64,000 nucleotides of DNA from Agriotes lineatus (taxonomy: Eukaryota > Arthropoda > Insecta > Coleoptera > Elateridae). A program made the translations under genes and the position numbers. The notes under the pieces were generated by a model. That model did not search any database. It was not told the origin of the DNA and was given only the letters and a program-made list of their open reading frames with translations. The stretch covers positions 35,780,466-35,844,465 of the forward strand of contig OW679197.1 in the NCBI GenBank assembly GCA_940337035.1, written 5' to 3'. This document shows positions 55,502-64,000 of this stretch, piece after piece (position 1 is the first letter of the stretch; every line of letters begins with the position of its first letter).

Positions 55502-56750
55502 ATGTGTTCAACCAATTTACAACTGAAAACTATGAACGAGACTTGGACTACAATGAACTACAAAGAACTGAACGCAGAACATCAAAAGCACTTGTTTATG
55601 AACTCCTTGAAAGAAATGAATTTTGTAGGTTTAAAATCAAACATTTATACGATGGCATTGTATTTTGAAATTGGTGTTCTCTTAGATTCAATGGACACAC
55701 ACCCAAAACGATACAAAAACAGAAAGACTGAAGTTCATTTTTGTAAGAAGATGGACGTCTATGTATATGTACTAATATCTTACCATTTATTCAAGGAACT
55801 GGAAGTAGCACATCGCTTTTTTTGGTTACGCATACTTCACCAGAAAGAACATATAATTCAGAATCGAAAACATGTGATAAAGAAACTCAGACCTCAAGTG
55901 AAGATATTAAATGTGAGGATTTCCACCAATAGGAAAACTAAATATTCAATTTAATGCCTTAGAACAAAGAGTTCGTGGTAATTGTATATGGAAATCGGAC
56001 ATCATGCAGTTACCCCCTACTCCGATCCGTGAGTTTAAAAGAATATGATACTGTTCAGAAAGACAGAATCCTTTCTTCGTCCAAAAACCAGTTGTAATAA
56101 TTAGTGGCATTTGTAATACCTGGAAACAACCAATAGATTGTCCGCAGTTAAGGTTGATGAAATCGATTGAAGTCACTGATAGAGAATATCGCGTCCTTCA
56201 CTAAAAACCGCAAATTAAAGTCTTAGCCAGAAAGACTTCATTACTGTAATTAATTCGTTCGAAGTTTATGAAAGGCTTTCAATGAGTTGATACTCTGAAG
56301 GAAAACGTGGATCAAATGCAACACTAAATTTTATGGAATTTTACTACACGCTTGGACTACTTAATAACTCTTGGTTCAAGATCTCGTGCACCAAAAGACA
56401 CCAACTTCGAGCCTTCTTAATATTTTATCTCATCAATATTGAATCAGATTATAAGTGACGACGAGGCATTAAGTTTCTTGGCTGGCTATTTGGCTTGTGT
56501 TTTGAAGAGAAGGGGAAAAGGGATATTTGGAGTGCCAACTGGAACAAAACTAACACTAACTAAGGAGAATTTATGCTGAATACAGATTTTGTCAATGGTG
56601 GTCTACCTTTACCCAATAATGAAATTCGTGCAACAGTCGATGATGTAGTCAAACACACTTTTGTTACTTCACTGGCAGTAAATAGGAGAGAAGCAAAGGC
56701 CGCCGACTTCTCAGCCGACGCTGGTCGTGTGTTAAACAAAAGACTCTAAT
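55502..56750 (+). pseudogene. P-element/THAP9-like transposase relic
   Basis: Plus-strand frames show blocks in the order of the P-element transposase catalytic region. A 150-codon frame (55502-55954) may hold the part before the catalytic core. PVVIISGICNTWKQPID (about 56088-56140) resembles the conserved '..FMV.G....WK.P..Y' block. KRGSNATLNFMEFYYTLGLL (about 56298-56360) resembles the 'GG..NPTP.EF...LR' block. SDDEALSFLAGYLACVLKRR (56455-56515) and, after a one-base shift, FVNGGLPLPNNE (56592-56630) match the C-terminal 'YVAGYVA' and 'GGL..PS.E' blocks. Stops and shifts are frequent. No THAP domain or terminal inverted repeats were found. Assignment rests on motif memory. Confidence 0.5.
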
Positions 56751-59700
56751 CTGATGCTGATAAGAAATATGGGCGCCAAATAGCAAGTAACCCAGTACTT
56801 CGCTAATCAATTAAGAGGTACTCGTGGAATGGCGCTACTAACGAATCCCTGAAAAAGAGAGAGAACTGCAAGGGCATAAATAAAATTCGCAGACATCGAT
56901 AACGGATCAGTATAATTTACAACAACAAAGAGTACTCGGTAGTACATACACAAAAACATGGCAAACCAGATCAAAATATCAGAATAAATATCTCAGTAGA
57001 GGGGGTAGAAAGAGAGCCAATTTATGACTATTTAGTATAAATAAGTACTATAAAAAAGTACAAGTTGGCTGTAAAATTAGCGATTATCTAATTAATGGTA
57101 AAATTTTAGGTGCTGATTGAATTTGACCCTAAATCCACAAATGCAAAAACATTCTCATGTTATTAATAATTAATAGAAAGGTCCTACAGACCCGAAAATA
57201 TTGGTTGAGAGCAGGGCATTATATAACCCAGAATAGGCTTAGTAATTAATTAATAATCATCATCAGATTTATTACGTCGGGTAAAGAGCATCATAAACGC
57301 AATATCTTGCAAGTAGGGGAATAATTAAGTTTAATTCAACGGGGACGCACGGTCACTAACGTGATGTGAAAATCCAAAACTTTAAATTATAAGGCACACG
57401 CAAAATCGCTTCAGAACAGCCAAAATTAAAAGTAATTATAACTTGGATGGTACGTGAGACACATCCACAATTGATTTGACATTAACAGGTTGTGAGATCT
57501 GAGCGCTTTAAATTAACTCAAAATAATTAGCCCTACACAGGAAAGCTCTACGCAATGCTATATTATATGCTATAATCTGATACTTGACGAATACAGTAAA
57601 AACTAACGCAAAACACATTAAAACAAATCCCATATACATATTGAAGGCTAGGTCGAAGTCCAAGATTTTGGCGCCGGAAAAATAGAGTAGATTAAAACAA
57701 ACCTTCTTTAGCTTCTCCAGCAGGTAGCAAGCAGCCGTATCAGAAACTTTGTAGATAAACGTCAAGGGGGCCAGGTGTTTACGCCAGGCTCGAACGGCTA
57801 TTTTACGTTGTAATCTTCGACTGCAGGTAAGGTATAGTTTCGCCGATAGGGCCTCAAGGGTGAACTGAACCCCTTACAGATATAGAATCTTCATATACAC
57901 AAATCCAAGGCGAGCAGGTTGCGATAACTCAAGGACGAATTGCTTTCACCCATACTAAAAAGGAGTCCCTACAAAAAGGAGCTGAAACGAATAAAGGACT
58001 TACCGTTGAGATTTTTTGACTCCAATTACTAAAGTAGTAACATGCTGCTTGTCAGGTATAAATCCATAATATGTCTGATTTTGGTAAATCACGAAAATAT
58101 CCCTTCCAGGATCTTCGCTGACATTTTTTGAAAGAAACGGCGCCACAAAAGTGAATTCTCAATGTATGATGCTCGCGAAACACCCACATAAATGGAAAAT
58201 TTGAAGTCACAAATGTATTTCACAAAGCATGCTTTCCCGCAGCAGCACACATTGGACAATGGGCGAAAAATATAAGAAGCTAATCCAAAATTTTTGGAAA
58301 AAAATTGGGAAATCTAGGATAAGCAACCTACATTGCTAAGAGCGTGAAGTAAAACATAAAATGACGTAAAATCATTTAGTAATAAGAATACATTGAAATA
58401 TGAAACTTGACTTATACTTTAAGAAGTGTATTGTAGGTAATATTGTGATGAATTATAGATAGAGCAATTAATTACGTAGATACTTATAAATAACTTTTAA
58501 CTCGTAACACCTTTGTTAAAAAATGTTACGTCAAGTTGTGAGAAATCTATTTTAGAACAGTTTTCAGAATTGAACAAAGATATTGCTCATGATTTGTTTA
58601 AGTATAGCTAAAGCAGGCTGCGACAATACCTATTTGTTATGTGTTCTAACACAACCTCAGAGATATCACTAACTTCACTTTTGAATACTACAAGAGAGAA
58701 GACAAGGTTCTGTAAAGTATGCCTTCAAAATTCCAAAAAATCCAACAAAAGAAACTACTCATTGTTGCTTTCGTAAGTGCAATTAGAATTGTTTGAAAAT
58801 AAGTGGAAGTATTAATTCTGAACTTACCTTGCTAACTTCATTTGTACCCAAAATCAAATTCTAGTTTTTAACTAAATTCCTTATCTACAATCTTACAAAA
58901 ATGTATGATCATGGCCTACTCTGAGTCATGTTGAAAAAAGATCGACTGTAAAAACGGATACCTAAAGTAGCGACATTGTTTTATGACACAGCAATTTCGT
59001 CAAAGTTTGTTTCTGAGAAAATTAGTTTACTCGAAAAACTCAATTCACTTAATTTGCAACTCCAAAAGAAAATGTGTGGTATTGTACTGTTTATGTGAAA
59101 AAGTTGAAGCTTTCTTAAAAGCAAATCGAGTTATGAAACAGCAAAAAACTGTTGAGGTGCTTCATTAATCATTATAATGAATTGGTCGAAAACTACGTGC
59201 GAGAAGTGAATCACATCAAAAGTTTTGCTTACTGCAGGACAATAATTTTCGTGCATACAATTTTTCAAAAGTGATTGGAATAGTGTTCGATATCCATTTA
59301 AAGACACAAGTTTCAACTATAACTGCAAAAACGAGAATCAGCCTTGAAACCCAAATCAACCATTTGGAAATTGAAAAATGCGCATTTGCATTTTTAATTA
59401 ATAAAACACGATTTCAGTCCAAAAAATCGTCCAGCTAGACAACACAAATTTATCTCTCAAAAGACATGTTTGCATGTGGGAAAAAATCTGAATTAAATTT
59501 TAATTAAAAGGCACTTTATTTAATGCAGTTTGAAATTAAACTTCCTCAATATCTTGCGGCTTTTGCTCAGAGCGTGGGAGAATGTTTAAAACTTAATCTC
59601 TGATAGATGTTTCCAACCGTAATTCTGAATAGTGATTTGGAAAGGAGAATTTGATTAGTCCGCTGCATGTTTATGCACTAAGCTTTGAGCAATTGACGTG

Positions 59701-61190
59701 GAGATAAAAACTTGTCAAAACTGTATTTTTCAAATTTAAACTAAAATATCTGTACATTGAAACTAACCGTATTTATTGAATACCCAAAAATCTACGAGTA
59801 ACAAACAAGGCCTTTTTGTAAAGATTGTTTTATACCGTAGTGTTACAAATATATTTTAAGCTAAGCATTTGATAACTGCCTTATATCTTTGACTACTATT
59901 CTCAATAATAAAGTGTTGGTAAGCGTAGGCAACCAAATTGTATTTGAATTTTTTTATGAAAATCTGAGCTCTTGACAATTGTTTTTAAAACTTAAATTTG
60001 ACGATAATAGGAATTGGGACACGAAACGTGTAAGTAGCATCTTCCAGTTTTGCAGAACAAAATTTAAAAACTACAGAAAATCCGTTAAAATATATTTTAT
60101 TTCATTTTAGAACCATAATCTTGTTTATGTCCCTCGATAGGGGACGTAAAATGGGCCTATAAAGTTGCTAAGCAATGTAACACGCACCAACATTGTAGTA
60201 TATCAACACCAACTATCTGCATGGAAACCATAGCACACCAAAAATTCACATCGCCAGCACAACGATGGCGCAGTAATCTGTAGCCAAGACACTGAATCCT
60301 TGCATTTTGTTCAATTTGAGGTCTAAATTGAAATAAAACATTGTATGTACCACGTGCCTCCACTTCGCGTAGCGCTTTAAACATTCCCTCGTGCTAAAAT
60401 GTATTGATTATGCCCTTAATACATAAATAACTATTACAATTATTTGAATAATATGCTAAGACTTATATTTTTACCTTTTTATTTGAAACACGAATTCTTA
60501 CTGCAGTATATTTTTGTCATATGTAAAATTTAAATATTTTCACACTTAATTTATTCATACCAACAGTACTTGTTCATATTCTTTTTAAATAAATAAGTTT
60601 GAAATGCATGTCTTAGAAAATGTATAGTACGCTAAAAGTACCGACCCACTTTAGCTCTTGTGATGGTAGAAGAGCAGAAGACATTAGAACTACATATCTA
60701 TTTTCTCGACTCTATGACCGAAAATCCTATTCATTATTGATATACAATTGGACATAGACCTCTCATCTCTTTTGACAATATTTCCTGTCTTAGCCAGCCT
60801 GTAGCTATCGTGTTCCAGCCCCCCCCTCACCCTCACGATATTTACCCACCTCTGCACTGGCATTCTCTTAGTCTTTTTCTAATGCAAGATCTTGGTTGGA
60901 TTAGCTTTTTGGTCCGTCTACCCTCTTTCTTTATTGCGACATGTCCTGTCCATCACTATTTTGATTCTGTTATGGCCTATGCTATGGCGTTTGTAACGTC
61001 ATAAATTTCATTTCTAGATTTTTGCGCCTCTGTCGTTAGGCAACCTTTCTATTCAGCAAATACAAGATAACCTTTCTGTATAACAAGTCTAATGAATTTC
61101 TTTGTCAACCGAAATTGCTAGGAAATTTTGACGCTATTGGCTAGTCTTTAGAGTCTATCGTTTTCAAGCCGCATCCCTGGCCTCTGGCTA
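56751..61190. other. AT-rich unique sequence
   Basis: No gene is supported. Open frames at 57508-57765 (minus, hydrophobic, 85 codons), 58983-59168 (plus) and 60157-60384 (minus) show no motif I recognise. A lysine/leucine-rich stretch in the plus frame near 58990-59080 (SEKISLLEKLNSLNLQLQKK) could form a coiled coil but is too short to assign. Confidence 0.35.
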
Positions 61191-61191
61191 C

Positions 61192-61819
61192 TTGTTGAAA
61201 AACAAAAGCGAGTGAGTTGTTGATAAACAAGTATACCGAAACGGTACAGAACATTTTCCTGACAAAAGCTAGCGCAAGTGGGCCTCTTTTATATCTGTAC
61301 TAAGGGTTGGCGATGAGTTTGTAATTGCCGTTTTAAGAGGTATCGCCCGTGTCTTCAAATGTTTATTAGCACTTCTAAGCCCAAACACCAACTGAGGGGT
61401 TTGTTGAAAAACAAAGGCGGGTGAGTTGTTAATAAACAACTATAACGAAACGGTACAGAACATTTTCTCGGCAAAAGCGCTAGCACAAGTTGACCTTTTT
61501 TATTTATATGTACCAAGAGTTGGCGATGTGTTGCTGTTTTGTGAAGTATCGCCCGCATCCTAGAATGTTTATTATCACTTCTGAGCCCCAATACCAATTA
61601 ATGGGTTTGCTTAAAAACAACGGCGAGTGACTTGTTGATAAACAAATGTGACGAAACGGTACAGAACCTTTTCTTGGCAAAACTGCTAGCGCAAGTGGAC
61701 CTTTTTTATTTCTGTACCAAGGGTTGGGTCTATGCCTTTGTAATTGCTGTTTTGAGAGGTATAGTCCGAATCCTAGAATGTTTATTATCACTTCTGAGCC
61801 CAAACACCAACTAAGGGGT
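61192..61819 (+). repeat. Three tandem copies of a ~209-bp satellite unit
   Basis: Copies at 61192-61400 (209 bp), 61401-61606 (206 bp) and 61607-61819 (213 bp) abut head to tail. Each starts TTG.TGAAAAACAA and contains ACGAAACGGTACAGAAC, GCTAGC.CAAGT and TTTATTA.CACTTCT.AGCCC, and ends ACCAA.T.A.GGGT. Overlapping minus-strand frames of 80 and 99 codons have similar sequences only because of the repeat. The flanks do not continue the repeat, so this is a short satellite array or part of a transposon's internal tandem repeats. Confidence 0.9.
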
Positions 61820-63350
61820 AAGTTAGTTACATGGGCTATGTTACGGTTAATTTGTACTTATTGCATGCTTTATTATAATTAGCTACCTAGTATATATCTT
61901 ATTCTATTTATTTAGGTAACTGATCTTGAAATTCCTCGTAGTTTAGGCAACGTGAGTTACATTTGCATTTTCACTGGAAAGCTGCATTCTTATTTCTTAT
62001 CTTTTGTAACATTCAGCTTTGCCAAGTTTTTGGGCATATCTTTATTGAGCCCTGATAACCCCGGAAGAAGGAGGTTGATTATCTGCAGTCTTTCGGCTCG
62101 TTATGCACTGGCTTCGGACGAGTAACGTGGCTGAGGAGGATTTGTTGGCCCATTTCAAGGTGCTTCATAGCTTGTCCACTTCTTGAAGATCTGGGAACCA
62201 CGCACCTCACAAGGACTTTGGTATTTTGGAGTTGTATTGGTTGTATTTGAACTTACGTTTGACCTTGTCGCTTTTCACGGATGTATTAGAGCAACCTCGT
62301 CCAGGTTTGCTTTGGCCATCTGTCATCGTAAGGGTAAGTGGCTGATCTCTGGGCGTTTTGGCATCGTTGTCATAGCTAGGAATTTTCTTTTAGCCTGTTT
62401 TGTACGAGTCCAGTTTAGTGCAAGCTACGAAATAGCTTGAACAAGCTATAGTTTTGTACATCCTACGTAATAGCCCTGCTTCGTGTATGTGCGATTATGC
62501 AGATGCATTAAGCTAAGAGCCTTCCTGGTTTGGCTTACCTTGCCGGAGACATCTTCTGCCTTCTCGATGCACCTGCAGGAATCTCACTGGTAGCCATTTG
62601 AGGCCACGTTTGGATATTTTTGTCTCTGGGCACCAGAGCTGCAGGTCGTTATTTTTCAAGTGTATACTGTATGGTATTATTTATTACTATGTATTCGTGG
62701 GAAACCACTGTTCTTTTCATGTTGGATAACCAGCATTTTGTTGAAAGATACAGTGATGGAACACCCGAGGAGCTATTCGGTAGTTTTCAAATATATGTAC
62801 CTTTAAATTTGTAACTTACTTTACCAAATGCACTCCTTCTTTTTTCCCCTTCGGGTTCTTGGTGTAAGTATTCGCAATCTTTTGTGTATATAGTCTCTTG
62901 CACTTCTCCTATTTGTTTCCTTCTGTCTGTATTTGCATATGCATTGTATTTGTTATGAACTTGGGCTTGTCCAAGGCCTAAGGCGAAGGAAGTATTGTAA
63001 CCGTAAAAAATAACCTTCCGAGACTTCTTTAGATCTTCACGTCCCAAGGTCCCTAGGTGAGAAAAACGTGTTTCCTCAAATCCGTCTGTGTGTCCGTATG
63101 TTGGTGTTACGAAACCGAATATACTGCCGGTCAAATATACACCAGGTGAGCATCTTAAAAAATTAAATTCTGTCTATTTTTTATTTGGCTCAAAGAACCG
63201 CCAAGTGTTTACTCCTGACGAAAGTAGGTATATTTTGAACCGAATATATACATGGTGGATAGGTACCTTAAAAAATTATTTCTATTTTCTTCTAATATTT
63301 TCAAAAGTTTTAGTTGCAAAACTTCCACTTGGGATAGAAATGCTGAGTAT
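61820..63350. other. Unique sequence, no gene recognised
   Basis: A 115-codon minus frame (62787-63134) contains no motif known to me. Two diverged copies of a GAATATA...GGT...CTTAAAAAATTA motif occur near 63115-63160 and 63240-63275. No other feature is seen. Confidence 0.35.
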
Positions 63351-63354
63351 AGCC

Positions 63355-63520
63355 TTTTACTGATTTTCTGTTCTTAGCTCTACTATAATATTATTTACAG
63401 TTGCTGCTCTTTTATTCTTCGCCTCTTTTAGTCCCGTATTTATTTCGTCGATAGTTATGTCAGGTATTTCTTCTGGATTAACTTTTATTAACTTCAGAAG
63501 ATTTTGGTTTTGAAGTGTCC
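63355..63520 (-). pseudogene. LINE reverse transcriptase N-terminal fragment
   Basis: The minus strand encodes NPEEIPDITIDEINTGLKEA followed by KNKRAATVNNIIVEL, which matches the start of the LINE reverse transcriptase region ('E.P.I...EI..AL...KN.KA.G.D.I..E.'), with the usual GPDGI changed to TVNNI. The frame is open over about 50 codons and then breaks. Neither end nor a target duplication is identifiable. Confidence 0.7.
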
Positions 63521-64000
63521 AGTTGGTCAATGTCAACCCAAGACGGCCAATTTTAAAATAAAAGATTTTCTACAGAATTGGTAATTGAATTATTTATACA
63601 GGTTTTTAAGTAATTGTTGTCACTTTAAACTCTCTCAGATTTGCTTGTTATGTTTTTTGTAGGGTAAATCATATTATTACACAACTTCTAAAATATTTAG
63701 ATGTTATGCCTTGAGGGGTTTTCACAAATGAATTATTATATAGTGACCTTGATTAAGTTCATCCAATTATCTCATTATGTATTCCAAAAGTGGGATACTA
63801 CTTAAACCTCAAATTTCTAGTTATCGTGTTGAGTTAATTCCCTGTTAGACTATATTCCATAATTACAGTTTAAATAACGGAAAGAAATTTGCTGGCGCTC
63901 GTTATCAAGCAAAAAGTGCGATCTTAAAGTTCAAGCTTGCTACATTTTAAAGGGGACTGGACAATCTAAATAATTTTATAATTGATATAATAATAGCCAG
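63521..64000. other. AT-rich sequence to window end
   Basis: No feature is recognised. Confidence 0.4.

Noticed and set aside
57508..57765. Hydrophobic 85-codon minus-strand frame, possibly a chemoreceptor fragment
   Set aside because: No conserved motif or splice context; hydrophobic frames are common in AT-rich DNA.
61355..61803. Two overlapping minus-strand frames of 80 and 99 codons with similar sequence
   Set aside because: Their similarity reflects the ~209-bp tandem repeat, not a protein family.
1..64000. CRISPR arrays, rRNA operons, prokaryotic operons, phage
   Set aside because: No regularly spaced repeats with unique spacers, no bacterial gene organisation and no ribosomal RNA genes other than the 5S-derived SINE were seen.

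Overview
The window looks like a gene-poor, AT-rich stretch of an arthropod (most likely insect) nuclear genome. The reasons are the density of insect-type transposons (Tc1/mariner, hAT, MULE, P-like, gypsy, RTE-like LINEs, 5S- and tRNA-derived SINEs), the absence of long ordinary coding regions, and AT-rich sequence broken by GC-richer non-coding islands rich in ATTA and TTTATGG motifs. I found no complete host gene. Two short open stretches next to good splice donors (5336-5418 on the minus strand, 18077-18168 on the plus strand) are the only host-exon candidates, and both are weak.

Layout. 0-3 kb: a tRNA-derived SINE, then a near-perfect palindromic mariner-type MITE (1085-2111, TA duplication). 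3-6.8 kb: unique sequence. 6.8-7.8 kb: a decayed LINE tail. 9.8-14.8 kb: a diverged repeat pair and a hAT MITE with an 8-bp target duplication. 15.5-17.5 kb: a Tc1/mariner element with an intact 358-codon transposase. 17.5-32 kb: mostly unique sequence with a local duplication at 22.1-22.5 kb and LINE relics on the minus strand at 23.7 and 29.2-30.3 kb. 32.5-37.3 kb: a hairpin MITE and a gypsy (Ty3-like) retrotransposon on the minus strand with two frameshifts and only a 3' LTR recognisable. 42-45 kb: a LINE tail, a degenerate tandem-repeat field, a tRNA-like SINE and a 22-bp tandem array. 48-51.1 kb: a three-level nest, in which an RTE-like LINE interrupts an older LINE (12-bp duplication at both ends) and is itself interrupted by a 5S-rRNA-derived SINE. 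51.65-53.12 kb: a MULE deletion derivative with minisatellite-like terminal inverted repeats, a perfect 10-bp target duplication and the transposase C-terminus. 54.9-56.8 kb: a SINE-like repeat and a P-element/THAP9-like transposase relic. 61.2-61.8 kb: three tandem copies of a ~209-bp satellite unit. 63.4 kb: another LINE relic.

How the parts work together: only the mariner transposase looks potentially functional. The MITEs, SINEs and the MULE derivative are non-autonomous and would depend on enzymes encoded elsewhere. The GC-richer islands may be cis-regulatory DNA of a neighbouring developmental gene, but that is inference only. I did not find a convincing new biological system; the strongest items are the nested LINE/LINE/SINE locus and the MULE derivative.
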